50,662 nt of DNA from Oscillospiraceae bacterium (GTDB lineage: Bacteria; Bacillota; Clostridia; Oscillospirales; CAG-272). The stretch is from the NCBI GenBank assembly GCA_009779295.1, contig WREN01000001.1, positions 1 to 50,662 on the forward strand, read 5' to 3'. Of the stretch, positions 17,581 to 27,800 are shown in pieces. The notes under the pieces are model-generated. The model had not been told where the DNA came from and did not search any database. It saw only the letters and a list, made by a program, of their open reading frames with translations. A program made the translations under genes and the position numbers. How positions within the stretch are numbered: position 1 is the first letter of the stretch; each line of letters begins with the position of its first letter.

Positions 17581-18428
17581 ATGATAATAATACAAGCGCC
17601 GGCGGAATGGGAGTGGCTTCCGTCCCGCTCGCTGAGAACGCGCACGTCAAAGAACTGCTCGGTATACTCAGCGGCAACGGCAAAGACACCTCCGGGCTTA
17701 ACGCTCTCATAAGCCATGTTAGCGACATGGAAAATTTCGTCAAGATGGCGGAATCCAAAATTTCGGATATGAAATCGCAGCTTGACGCGATGAAGGAAGT
17801 GCAGAACCATCCGATAAAAACGGCGCTTCAAAATACGATAAAAGTTCTTGAAGCGAAAGTCGCGGAAATCAAGATACAGCTTTCGGAATTGAAGCACAAT
17901 ATCGTCGAGGGCTGTAAAAACGCCGTGTTAGCGTTTAAGGAAACAGGCGCGTCTGTACTCGACAAACTGGCGTCGTTTTTTCACATCAAAGATAACTTGC
18001 AGTCAATGAGCAAAGAAATTAACGCGGGCGTCAGGCAGTGCGATAAAGCCGTAGCCAAGATAGAAACCTTCTCAAAAGAATATCATAAAACCGGGCGGAA
18101 TCTCAAAAATATGGGGCGCATATTGATAGGCAAAGAGCCCATAAACGCGGTAAAAGAATTCGGTAAGCTGGCGAAAGTTTTCAGCGCGCCGTATAAGGCG
18201 CATAAAGTAATTCTGGTGAAAATAAAGAAGTCATTGAACAAGATGGCCGCCAAATTGGAAACCTTTGAACAGACAACGGCGGTGAAACGCGAGGAACGGG
18301 CAACGGCGAAAGCGGAAAAAAAACCGTCGCTTGCGGAGAAACTCAAGGCCAATAAGGAGTTGATCAAGCAGAAAGACCTTGAAACGCCGAAGTCGGAACG
18401 TGTTAAAACGCCGGGGATCGAGGTATGA
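17577..18428 (+). CDS. Coiled-coil ICE protein (DUF6674-like) with C-terminal tag
   Basis: The 283-aa protein has long heptad-type helices between residues ~40 and 240 (MENFVKMAESKISDMKSQLD, KVLEAKVAEIKIQLSELKHN, KKSLNKMAAKLETFEQ). It lacks a signal peptide or clear membrane segment. It resembles proteins annotated DUF6674 in Firmicutes ICEs (moderate, from memory). KPSLAEKL lies 35 residues from the C-terminus. It sits between VirB4 and the M23 hydrolase and is ATGA-coupled to both neighbours, so it belongs to the secretion operon. A structural or scaffolding role is inferred. Confidence 0.78.
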   Translation: MNDNNTSAGGMGVASVPLAENAHVKELLGILSGNGKDTSGLNALISHVSDMENFVKMAESKISDMKSQLDAMKEVQNHPIKTALQNTIKVLEAKVAEIKIQLSELKHNIVEGCKNAVLAFKETGASVLDKLASFFHIKDNLQSMSKEINAGVRQCDKAVAKIETFSKEYHKTGRNLKNMGRILIGKEPINAVKEFGKLAKVFSAPYKAHKVILVKIKKSLNKMAAKLETFEQTTAVKREERATAKAEKKPSLAEKLKANKELIKQKDLETPKSERVKTPGIEV

Positions 18429-21268
18429 ACCGGAACCGAAAAAAATATACGGCGCGCGGAAGGGTAACGCAGCAAATGACGCGGGATGGGCTCGTTCAGC
18501 GTAACGAAGCCACGGGCGAAAAAACCAAACTCAGTAAACGGGAAGCGGAATTTGATATACACGGTAACCCGCCGGAGTTTGCTATACTCTTAAAATCTGT
18601 AAACAAGCAAAAAAGTAAAATTGATAAACGGAAAATATATAAACAAACGTACCGGCAGTATCAAGAACGACGGGAAGCGAAAGAACCGGCAATTCAACAT
18701 GAACCGCCCAAGCCTGATATGCCGGCTACACAAACAAATGAAACGGCGGGTGGCAAATCATTGGTAAAATCCACGCAACCCGCCGTTTCTCCCGTGCCGG
18801 AGATACGGCAACTGGAGCTGCCTGAAATACCGATGAACTCTCAAAATGACAAAAATAAATTCAAGGTACGGAAAACCACGTCTTACCGCCATAGCAAAAC
18901 TTCTGTTTTACAGGAAAAACCCGTAGTTCTACAGCACGAAACAGAGTCAGAACCAACGTTCAAACATGAACCCGGCGAACCGGTAACGGAACTTCCGGTT
19001 TCAACGAAAACGGCGGACAAACCGCGCATAAAAAAGAAAACACGTAAAAAAAGAGTATATCGGCATAAAAAACTCGGTACATTACATCGTGAAGCGCCGA
19101 CAGCGGAACCCCCGTCCAACGAAATTAAATCATTGCCTGCCGCCTTTATTGTCCCGCCGGAAATACGGAAACAACAACCGGAAACACCTGAAATGTCGCT
19201 GAACCCTCAAAATTATCAGGGACACCCAATAACTGAAGCGGAAACGGAACGCGTATCAAGTACGCAAAACGCAAATAAAAAAAGCGTAAACCGTCATAAT
19301 GAACCGGACAAGTTAAAGCAACGTAATCCTTCAACCACAGAAGACGTTGGTTCAAAACCTGTTGAAACCGTTATTTCGTCAGCACCCGAACGATCCGTGA
19401 AAGCCGATACATCGAAAAAATCAAACGAAAAAGTAAAAACAGACAAACCGCAAACCGATCCGAAAGCCGATGATGCCGAAGAAATCACGAAACCGGAACC
19501 AAACGGCGACGAAACAGAAGTTCCGGCAGAAACAAAACCGCCGCCTGATGAAACCAAACCAATGGCCGGAACCGATATGCCGGAATCCGCGCCGGGCAGC
19601 AAAAAGAACGATAAACTGCGGTTTACCGAAGACGAAACCGCGCCGGAAAATCCTACAAACCGCAAACTCGCCAAAGCCGAAAAGAAATACAAGCGGACAA
19701 ACGGCAAACTGGAAAAGGCGCGGGGCAAACTGCCAGCCAAACGCAAGCTGCGTTCACAGCGCGTCTTTAACGAAGAAACCGGAAAAGCAAAAAATAAGCT
19801 GTACTTTGAAAGAGAAGTCAAAACGCAAAAAGAACATCTTCAAGGCGCGCTGCCGCTCCGCCCCGTCAAAGCCGGAGCAAACGCATTGATTATCCACGGA
19901 CACCGCAAATTGTATGAAGTAGAAAATGAAAACGTCGGTGTCAAAGCAGGACACAGGGGCGAAATGATCGCCGAAAGTGGGCTACGCAAGGCTTACCGTC
20001 TGCACAAGACTGCGCCGTACCGCAAGGTTGCGAAACTGGAGCACAAAACGATGAAGAAGCGGATCAACCTGACGTATCAGCAAACGCTCTATAAAAATCC
20101 CCAATTGAAAAGCAATATGTTTTCGCGTATGCGGCAGAAACATAAAATCAAGAAAGATTACGCGAAAAAAACGCGTGAGGCGCAAAAAGCGGCGAAAAAC
20201 ATAAAAAAAGCAGCCGAAAAAACGGGTAAAGCGGCGGCGGCAGTAGGTAAGTTTGTCGTCAGGCACCCGGTTATTTCAATAATCCTGCTCCTTTTCAACC
20301 TGCTCATACTCGTAATGCTGTCTATGTGCGGTACCATCGGCGGACTCGCCGGGGGCGGGTTAGGCGGCATACTCAACGCTGTATACCTCGCTGATGACGC
20401 GGATATTGAAATTGCCGGGCTTGCTTATTCCGAATGGGAAACGGATTTAAGGCTCGAAATTGTAAACACCGAGGTAAACCGTCCCGGATACGACGAATAC
20501 CGCTACACTATCGGAAATATTGGGCACGATCCCCTCGCTCTGATGGCATATCTTACAGCCGTGTATCAGGATTTCAATTATGACGATATAGAGCCCGTAT
20601 TGTGGGATTTATTCGGCGAACAATACGAACTGGAATTTACAGAGAGCGTTGAACTCCGGCACAGAACGGAAATCCGTTGGGACTACTATATAGACGATGA
20701 CGGTGAAGAAGTATGGTATAGTTACGAAATTGACGTGCTTTACGATTGGTATATCCTCACGGTAACGCTCACATCGCGCCCGTTCGCAAACGTCATATTG
20801 CCGTTGATGGACGATGGGCAGCTACAGCATTACAGCGTCCTCATGGAAACACGCGGCGGCAGGCAATACGCAGGTAATCCGTTTGAGTTTGACATAATGC
20901 CATACATATCAAGTTATTACGGCTACCGCATACACCCTATCACCGGCGCGAAAGACCTGCATAGAGGTATAGACATAGCTGTTCCGGCAGGCACGGAGAT
21001 ACGCTCGGCACAGGACGGACAGGTCACGTTCGCGGAGTATCTCAGCAGTTACGGCAACGTAGTAGTAATAGAGGACGAAACCGGGCTTGTGACGAAATAC
21101 GCCCATTGCGATACCCTGCTTGTCAGCGCCGGACAGACAGTGAATATGGGCGAATTCATAGCCACGGTAGGCAGCACCGGCGATTCAACGGGGCCGCACC
21201 TTCATTTTGAAGTGCTGAAAGACGGGCAATACCTCGACCCGCTCCTATTCGCCTATACCGGCGGATAA
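18425..21268 (+). CDS. CD1108-type transfer protein with M23 peptidase domain
   Basis: The 947-aa bitopic protein has ~600 cytoplasmic residues: an N-terminal basic part, a long Pro/Glu/Lys-rich low-complexity linker (about 100-420) and a basic coiled region. One membrane helix at about 612-635 (PVISIILLLFNLLILVMLSM) and a Gly-rich turn follow. Outside is an unassigned domain and a C-terminal LytM/M23 metallopeptidase: GYRIHPITGAKDLHRGIDIA (H-x3-D) and TGPHLHFEVL (HxH). It cuts peptidoglycan cross-links to let the channel pass the wall, the VirB1 role in Gram-positive systems. It overlaps the previous gene by ATGA. Confidence 0.9.
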   Translation: MNRNRKKYTARGRVTQQMTRDGLVQRNEATGEKTKLSKREAEFDIHGNPPEFAILLKSVNKQKSKIDKRKIYKQTYRQYQERREAKEPAIQHEPPKPDMPATQTNETAGGKSLVKSTQPAVSPVPEIRQLELPEIPMNSQNDKNKFKVRKTTSYRHSKTSVLQEKPVVLQHETESEPTFKHEPGEPVTELPVSTKTADKPRIKKKTRKKRVYRHKKLGTLHREAPTAEPPSNEIKSLPAAFIVPPEIRKQQPETPEMSLNPQNYQGHPITEAETERVSSTQNANKKSVNRHNEPDKLKQRNPSTTEDVGSKPVETVISSAPERSVKADTSKKSNEKVKTDKPQTDPKADDAEEITKPEPNGDETEVPAETKPPPDETKPMAGTDMPESAPGSKKNDKLRFTEDETAPENPTNRKLAKAEKKYKRTNGKLEKARGKLPAKRKLRSQRVFNEETGKAKNKLYFEREVKTQKEHLQGALPLRPVKAGANALIIHGHRKLYEVENENVGVKAGHRGEMIAESGLRKAYRLHKTAPYRKVAKLEHKTMKKRINLTYQQTLYKNPQLKSNMFSRMRQKHKIKKDYAKKTREAQKAAKNIKKAAEKTGKAAAAVGKFVVRHPVISIILLLFNLLILVMLSMCGTIGGLAGGGLGGILNAVYLADDADIEIAGLAYSEWETDLRLEIVNTEVNRPGYDEYRYTIGNIGHDPLALMAYLTAVYQDFNYDDIEPVLWDLFGEQYELEFTESVELRHRTEIRWDYYIDDDGEEVWYSYEIDVLYDWYILTVTLTSRPFANVILPLMDDGQLQHYSVLMETRGGRQYAGNPFEFDIMPYISSYYGYRIHPITGAKDLHRGIDIAVPAGTEIRSAQDGQVTFAEYLSSYGNVVVIEDETGLVTKYAHCDTLLVSAGQTVNMGEFIATVGSTGDSTGPHLHFEVLKDGQYLDPLLFAYTGG

Positions 21269-21317
21269 AATATCTATCAAACAATATATCATATATATGG
21301 AAGGAAGAAAACAATAA

Positions 21318-22025
21318 ATGGTTAATCGGAAGTTAATAAAAATCAAGCTGGCCGTGTTTCTGACGCTTATACCGTTGTGTATGGGCTTTTTATGTACCGC
21401 GGTTTTCGCGCAGGACGAAGTGGAAGATTCCGATTTCGTTGAAAGTGAACTCGAAACGTATGAGGAAACGCCTGACGATACACCGTCTGAGTCGGAATCG
21501 GCAATACCGGAGGGGAGCGGATTCCGTCCGTTTACGCCATCCGGCACGGGCACGGTGATTGACAACGCCATAGACGGTGACGGCAAGGAGTTCTACACGG
21601 TCAAGACCGAGGAAGGAAACATATTTTACCTCATAATCGACCGTCAGAAAAACACACAAAACGTATATTTCCTGAACGCCGTTACCGAGGAAGATTTGAT
21701 GGCGTTCGTTGAAAAGACCGATAAAACAACAACAACCGGAACGAGCGCGATACCGCCAACCGGTAAAACGGGTACGAACGGGCAAGACCCTCCAGTGACG
21801 CCTGAACCTGAAACAGAAAAGACGCCGGGCAATAACGCCGTATATATACTACTCGTCATAGCTGTCGCGGCGGCAGGCGGCGCGCTGTACTATTTTAAAA
21901 TAGTCAAAAGCAAAAAGAACAAGACTGATACTGACGAGAATGACGGCAGCGACGAAAACGATGATGAATATGGCTACGAAGGCGAAACAGACGAATACGA
22001 TGATGAAATGGAGGAACTCGAATGA
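21318..22025 (+). CDS. CD1107-type DUF4366 membrane protein
   Basis: The 235-aa protein has a signal peptide (LAVFLTLIPLCMGFLCTAVF, cleaved near AVFA-QD), an acidic linker and a conserved DGKEFYTVKTEEGNIFYLII ... NVYFLNAVTEEDLMAFVE domain typical of DUF4366. A Thr/Pro-rich spacer, one membrane helix (AVYILLVIAVAAAGGALYYF) and a very acidic C-terminal tail complete it. It is an extracytoplasmic component encoded after the M23 protein in all CTn-type ICEs. AAGGAAG precedes the ATG. The stop overlaps the next small gene by ATGA. Confidence 0.9.
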   Translation: MVNRKLIKIKLAVFLTLIPLCMGFLCTAVFAQDEVEDSDFVESELETYEETPDDTPSESESAIPEGSGFRPFTPSGTGTVIDNAIDGDGKEFYTVKTEEGNIFYLIIDRQKNTQNVYFLNAVTEEDLMAFVEKTDKTTTTGTSAIPPTGKTGTNGQDPPVTPEPETEKTPGNNAVYILLVIAVAAAGGALYYFKIVKSKKNKTDTDENDGSDENDDEYGYEGETDEYDDEMEELE

Positions 22026-22126
22026 ATAAACGCATAATAATAGCGTCTACCGGAACAGTGCTGTTCTTGATGGCTGTCATGATTGTTGTCAAGGCGATAT
22101 GTATAAAACGCGGTAATAGCGGTTGA
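22022..22126 (+). CDS. 34-aa single-helix membrane peptide
   Basis: A short frame coupled to the DUF4366 gene by ATGA overlap. The peptide starts MNKRIIIASTGTVLFLMAVM and continues IVVKAICIKRGNSG. It has one hydrophobic helix flanked by positive charges. No family was recognised. It occupies the place where related elements carry a small DUF4315 coiled-coil gene, but it does not resemble that family. Coupling and composition favour a real membrane peptide, though size limits certainty. Confidence 0.5.
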   Translation: MNKRIIIASTGTVLFLMAVMIVVKAICIKRGNSG

Positions 22127-22176
22127 CAAAATGACGTATGAAGAAATCACAAAGCGCATGGAGGTGACGTAAAAGA

Positions 22177-24612
22177 ATGACAAACACATCGAAAGTCAAA
22201 GAGATAGTAGCAAAACTGGAACAGGGCGTAAAAGACCTGTTCATCAGCGGGCGGTACGCGGAATATTTAAAAACCCTGTCTAATCTCCATAAATACAGCA
22301 CACGGAACATCATGCTCATCCATATGCAGAGAGCGGACGCGACGTTTGTCGCCGGGTATAAGGCGTGGCAGACAAAATACAGACGTCACATAAAAAAAGG
22401 TGAAAAGGCAATGGATATACTCGCCCCCATACCATTTACCAAACGCGAGGAGAAGGAAAAGCTCGACCCTGACACCAAGCTGCCGATAATCGGCGAGGAC
22501 GGTCTGCCCGTTATCGAATATACCGAACGGCAGTTAGCGAAATTCACGGTAGTACAGGTGTATGACGTGTTACAGACGGACGGTAAAGCAATGCCGACGA
22601 TGAAACTTACTCAAGACCTGAAAGGAAATGTGGAACAGTACGCGGCGTTCATGGACGCGCTACGCGCCGTATCACCCCTGCCTATCATGTTCGAGGCGAT
22701 GCCGGAAAACATGGACGGCGAGTGCCGTTTCGGTGACAATATAGCGATCCGGGCAGGAATGAGCGAGATACAGACAGTAAGTGCGCTCATACATGAAATA
22801 ACCCACGCAAAGCTGCACGATTTATCGCTTTTGGTTGACAATGAAGGCAACGCTGTAACCAAAGACCGTCGCACAGAGGAAGTAGAGGCCGAATCCGTTT
22901 CATACGCGGTATGCCAGTATTTCGGAATAGAAACGGGCGCGAACAGTTTCGGATACCTCGCTGAATGGAGCAACAACCGGGAATTGAAAGAACTCAACGC
23001 TTCGCTTGAAACAATACGCAAAACGGCGGCTGACCTGATAGACGCCATTGACGGGAAATTCCGTGAAATCGCCAAAGAACGCGACATAAACTTTGTCATC
23101 GGCGAAGCGCAGGGTGAATTAGAGGAAACGAAATTATCCACTATGGAACAGGCTCCTGTTCCGGTACAGAAATCCGATGACGATAAAAAGCAAACCGAAA
23201 CCACAGTCGAACATAGCAATTATATAAGATTCGCTGAGTTGTTCCCTCAAACGGCAAGCGGCGAATACAGTTACCTGCGGCTTGAAGCGGGGGGCGGTTT
23301 TGAACCGCTGTCTCTTGAATGGATCGGCGAAAATCGAATATCCGTTATGCACACATATACGCTGAACGGCGACCTGTGCTATGACCCGATGGTCGTGTTT
23401 GAGGTAAACAAAGAAGCGGGAACGATGACCGCTGTGGAGTTTGAGCAAAGCATACCGCCGCTGTATCAAGTTGTGGACGAGGACGGAAACGGACGCAGTG
23501 TTGACGGCAACGGGCGGGAAATCAACGTCAGGAGATTGCAGGCGTCGATAAACGAATTTACCGAACAATGGCTTAAAAACATAAGCGGGCAGGGATATTT
23601 ACCGGTGATAGCGACAATGGAAATACATGACGAGGACACGCGGATAAATTTTGACGCGGACGGCAACCCAATAACACCGGAATCCGAAAAAGACGCCGGA
23701 AAAACAGAAATATTTAATGAAACAGAATCGGACGGCAACCCGTCAGAACCGGAATTGACATTACCCGACCCATCCATCAGTTATTCCGAAATGAATCTGT
23801 ACGGCTATGCATGGAAGGGGATACTCCCGCTTACGCAGAGCCGCGCAACGGAACTGTTCGACGCCGACCACACCGTTTATCTGCTCTACCCGGACAATAC
23901 CGAGGCCATGATATTTGACCGCAGCGAAATAGTGAACCACGACGGTATATTCGGTATTGAGCAGTCGGAATGGGTAACGTCGCCGGAATACGCGGCGACG
24001 AAAGCCGAAACAAAGAACCGCGAGGGCAGCCGCGAAGCGGAATTGCTCTACGGAAGCGGCAACAAATTCGGGATTTATCAGATAAAAGACGAAGCCGGTT
24101 TGCGTGATTACCGTTTCGTATCAACAGAAGAACTCCGGGAACAGGGTCTGGAAGTTGTAAGGGAAAACTATGAACTTGTATACGCGGCAGCCTTTGATGA
24201 ACGGATCGAACAGCCAAAAGACGTATATCCTGTTCTTAATAAACTGTATGAAACATTCAATATATCTCACCCCGAAGATTACACAGGGCGTTCTGTTTCG
24301 GTCAGCGACGTTATCGTACTGAAATATGATAACAATATTTCGTCGCACTACGTTGACAACGCTGGATTTACCAGGCTTGCAGGTTTCCTCGGAGATGAAA
24401 AGCAACCGGTATTGATCGTTGATAAAAATTTGCCCGACAAAGTATCGAATCCGCCTGAAGTCTATTTCCAATATGGGAACAAACCGGGCGACGAACGGCC
24501 TGCCGTCCCGAAAGGTAAACCGTCTCTAATGGAGCGGCTTGCTGAAAACAAAATAAAGGCGGAGCGTCAGGGGCAGCCCGACACGCAAAAACCAAATGAA
24601 CGGGAGGTGTAG
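22177..24612 (+). CDS. ArdC-like antirestriction/zincin protein with YodL domain
   Basis: The N-terminus of this 811-aa protein (VKDLFISGRYAEYLKTLSNL ... NIMLIHMQRADATFVAGYKA) is the ArdC/DUF1738 single-strand-binding domain. A zincin-type metallopeptidase with HEITHAKLHD at about 205-214 (HExxH) and a downstream Glu-rich helix follows. Middle domains are unassigned. Residues ~629-738 (FGIYQIKDEAGLRDYRFVST ... RSVSVSDVIVLKYD) match YodL. KPSLMERL lies 31 residues from the end. ArdC of IncW plasmid pSa protects incoming DNA from restriction and is known to be carried into recipients, so this protein may travel too. GGAGGTGA precedes the ATG. Confidence 0.87.
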   Translation: MTNTSKVKEIVAKLEQGVKDLFISGRYAEYLKTLSNLHKYSTRNIMLIHMQRADATFVAGYKAWQTKYRRHIKKGEKAMDILAPIPFTKREEKEKLDPDTKLPIIGEDGLPVIEYTERQLAKFTVVQVYDVLQTDGKAMPTMKLTQDLKGNVEQYAAFMDALRAVSPLPIMFEAMPENMDGECRFGDNIAIRAGMSEIQTVSALIHEITHAKLHDLSLLVDNEGNAVTKDRRTEEVEAESVSYAVCQYFGIETGANSFGYLAEWSNNRELKELNASLETIRKTAADLIDAIDGKFREIAKERDINFVIGEAQGELEETKLSTMEQAPVPVQKSDDDKKQTETTVEHSNYIRFAELFPQTASGEYSYLRLEAGGGFEPLSLEWIGENRISVMHTYTLNGDLCYDPMVVFEVNKEAGTMTAVEFEQSIPPLYQVVDEDGNGRSVDGNGREINVRRLQASINEFTEQWLKNISGQGYLPVIATMEIHDEDTRINFDADGNPITPESEKDAGKTEIFNETESDGNPSEPELTLPDPSISYSEMNLYGYAWKGILPLTQSRATELFDADHTVYLLYPDNTEAMIFDRSEIVNHDGIFGIEQSEWVTSPEYAATKAETKNREGSREAELLYGSGNKFGIYQIKDEAGLRDYRFVSTEELREQGLEVVRENYELVYAAAFDERIEQPKDVYPVLNKLYETFNISHPEDYTGRSVSVSDVIVLKYDNNISSHYVDNAGFTRLAGFLGDEKQPVLIVDKNLPDKVSNPPEVYFQYGNKPGDERPAVPKGKPSLMERLAENKIKAERQGQPDTQKPNEREV

Positions 24613-24615
24613 TTT

Positions 24616-24846
24616 ATGGATAACGATATTTTTACCGTAGAAGAAGAAAACTTTTTATGTATATTTGACATAAGCGGGCGCGGCGCGCTGATACAAGACA
24701 TTGCCGCCGCTGTGCCCTATTTCGATGACCCGGAAATGCGCGTGATCGCGGAAACCATCCTGCGTAAATTAGACGGTATGACCGACGCGGAATTTTCCGC
24801 ACTTATCTTCTCCCCCATATATTACAATGATGAAACCGAGGTGTAA
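24616..24846 (+). CDS. TTRAP-family transposon-transfer assisting protein
   Basis: The 76-aa acidic protein reads FTVEEENFLCIFDISGRGAL then PYFDDPEMRVIAETILRKLD and MTDAEFSALIF, the characteristic TTRAP pattern of Tn1549/CTn elements. The biochemical function is unknown; the family name reflects its association with conjugative transposons. GGAGGT lies 8 nt before the ATG. It sits between the ArdC-like gene and the giant gene, as in related elements. Confidence 0.9.
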   Translation: MDNDIFTVEEENFLCIFDISGRGALIQDIAAAVPYFDDPEMRVIAETILRKLDGMTDAEFSALIFSPIYYNDETEV

Positions 24847-24852
24847 CACCTG

Positions 24853-27800
24853 ATGGCAACAAAACTGCAATTCTACTCTGTCGTAGCGGAACGCGCGGCA
24901 AAAGAAGTCATAGCCGGAAGTGAAAACTGGCAGAGTTTCCTTACCGTTGCCGCGCGTCTGTATAAATACCCGTTTCCAGATCAGCTATTGATCTACGCGC
25001 AGCGTCCAGACGCCATCGCCTGCGCTCCTATAGAAACATGGAACGAAAGCTTCAATAGGTGGGTGCGGCGAGGCTCGAAAGGCATCGCGCTCATCGACGA
25101 CAGCGGCGACCGCCCGCATCTCAGATACGTTTTTGACGTTTCCGATACCGAGCCGTCACAGTACCGTTCACGCCCCGTGCAATTGTGGGAAATGCGGCAG
25201 GAACACAGGGAGCCGGTACTGGAATACCTGTCCGGCATTTATGACGATTTGGGCGACACACTCGCGGATTCGTTCCGCAGCATTGCCAGGCAGCTTGCCC
25301 GCGAGTATTATATAGATAACGCAAGCGAAATACGCTACCGCGCGGAGGACAGCTTCCTTGAAGATTTCGATGATTTCAACTTCGGAGTCGCTTTTGAGGG
25401 AGCGCTGACCAACAGCGTCGCGTATACCCTTATGTCACGCTGCGGGTTTGATACTTCCGACTATTTCGATGACGACGATTTCCGGTATATTTATGAATTT
25501 AACACCCCTGACATGGTATACGCGCTCGGAACGGCGGCAGGCGAACTCTCGCAGCAAGTCTTGCGCGATATAGAACTCGTAATAAAAAAATATGAGCGGC
25601 AGCAAGCCGCCGAAAGGAGTGTAACAAATGAACGAACCCAAGATGAACGACAATCGCCTGACATACTCCCTGAACGGGGATTATCTTCTTCCCGACCTGA
25701 TACTGGACGAACCGCCGGAATTGGCGGAACCGTTAGGCAGGTACGCGAGGATACGCAAAGCGTATCTGAAGGAAAACCGGACGATGACCTACAATACGAT
25801 GCTGCTGAAGGAAACGTTGTTTCCGCATCTGCGGGAAACGGAGGAACTGGCGACCGCGAGGTTGAAACAGGTAATGAAGATATTGATGTCACGGGACAGC
25901 CTGCCCGACAAAGCGGACGATCCGATGGGCTGGACGGCGGCGATGAACGCCCTGAAGGCACAGGCGGAGGAACTGGTACTGAACGAATTGGTCTACGCTT
26001 AGAAAACCAAACCTATTCCCAAGTTGGGAATAGCGCCATATCAGAAACGTTATCAACCTCGTCCGTTACATTGGACGAGGTTGATTCCATTCTGCGGGAC
26101 GGGGGCAACGAAAAGAACAGTGTACTGCGTATCGCGGCGTATTTCGCAAAGGATATGGCACAGGTGGAAAACGCCGATTTTTTGCGCCGTGAGTATTTAT
26201 TGGGACAATGGGGCCGTAATTTTGAATCCGGCGGTAAGGGCTATCAATTCGGTTCGCGGCAGACCTCCGTATGGTTCAACGAGGACGGCATACGGATAGG
26301 GCGCGGCAAATCAGCGAAACTCGCGACGGATTACGCGCTCATCACATGGGAACAGACCGCCGAGCGCGTCAAGCAGCTATACGACGCGGGTATGTACGTT
26401 TCCCATGATGTTCTCGACGAAGCCCTGTACAACGAAAGTATGGAACGCGCGGATGACGTCAAGGAAATATACAGTAATATTTCGCGCGGACTTAACGACA
26501 TTCAATATGAGTTGAAAAAAGCCATGACCAAAGAGCAACAGGAAACGGTCAAAGACGATTGGAAAATCCGCCGTTACCTGATCCGCGGCCTGACAGAACT
26601 CGGCAATACGGCGGAAAAAGCGTTATTCGGCGAAGCAAAAGTGTCAACTGACGAAATTATGCGGTTATACAACGAAACGTTCCGGTTATCGGAGGAAATA
26701 CCGCAGGAATGGGAGTTCGGCGGCAGCCATACGGAAACAGTAGAAATAATTGCTGAACTGCTGCGCGACAAGGGGACAATTAGCGGAAATGAAATCAGGC
26801 AGGGTATCGGATACAACGAATTGAGCGAATACAATATAATACTGACCCGGCTGCGTGAGGATCTTTCCGCATTTGAAGCCGAGCCTGACGCACCCATACA
26901 TTTTTATCGGAATCCACACCGCGTGTTGAGTGATCTCGAAAAAGCCGGATTACCTGTTTATGGTTTTCCCGCCGCGGAATATACGCCGACGGGCTATACA
27001 CGGTTCATAACCGACGACGAAGTTGACCGGTATCTTACCGGCGGCAGTCACTACAACGAAAGCAAACTACGCATACTGTCGAATTTCCTCCACGACCATA
27101 CGCCCAAAGAACAGCAGGATTTTTTGAAAAACGAATACGGGCACGGAGGCGGCTCATGGGTAGACGGCGGTTGGTACGGAGCGGATCCGGGCAAAGGCAT
27201 AACGCTCAAACGTTCCGGCTGCGATGACGTCAACCTGAACTGGAACCAGGCGGCGCGCAGGATAGAAAACCTTATACGCGGCGGGCGGTATATCTCACGC
27301 GATGAACTTGGCCGTATATTCAATTATGAGCGTCTGATGCTCGCGCGGAGTATAAATAACTTCTATTACAATATGCCCGACGAATATCAGCGCCCGTTCG
27401 CAAAAGAATTAGACTTTTACAATCCAAAAGAGGACGAATGGGCGGCGCTCAACGGGCTGCTATATGATCCGGAAAAGATCGACGCCCTGCTCGGCGAAAT
27501 GCGGCGCATCTATGATAACACGCCGGAAGAGGACAGGTATTACGAAAACCGAAAAACAGGCTATGAACGGCTAACGGCGTTCCGCGACGGGCGGTACACG
27601 CTCTTTCCCGGACTTGAAACCCTGCCAGACCCCGATGCAACCGCAACGCGCCCGCAAACGCAAATACCGTTCGCGCCGTTTGTTCCGCCATCGGCAGTAC
27701 AGAACGAACAACTCACGTTTTTCGATTTTGAACAGCCGCCATTACTGACAAGCGTAGAGGAACAGCAGGCTATATTAGAAAAAGCGGCGGAAACATCAGC

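Noticed and set aside
22131..22172. 13-codon frame before the ArdC-like gene
   Set aside because: It starts with no ribosome site and only spans the ribosome site of the next gene.
26024..26299. Short plus-strand frame just after tnpV in the giant gene
   Set aside because: No ribosome site and no family resemblance; the host frame here encodes a conserved module.
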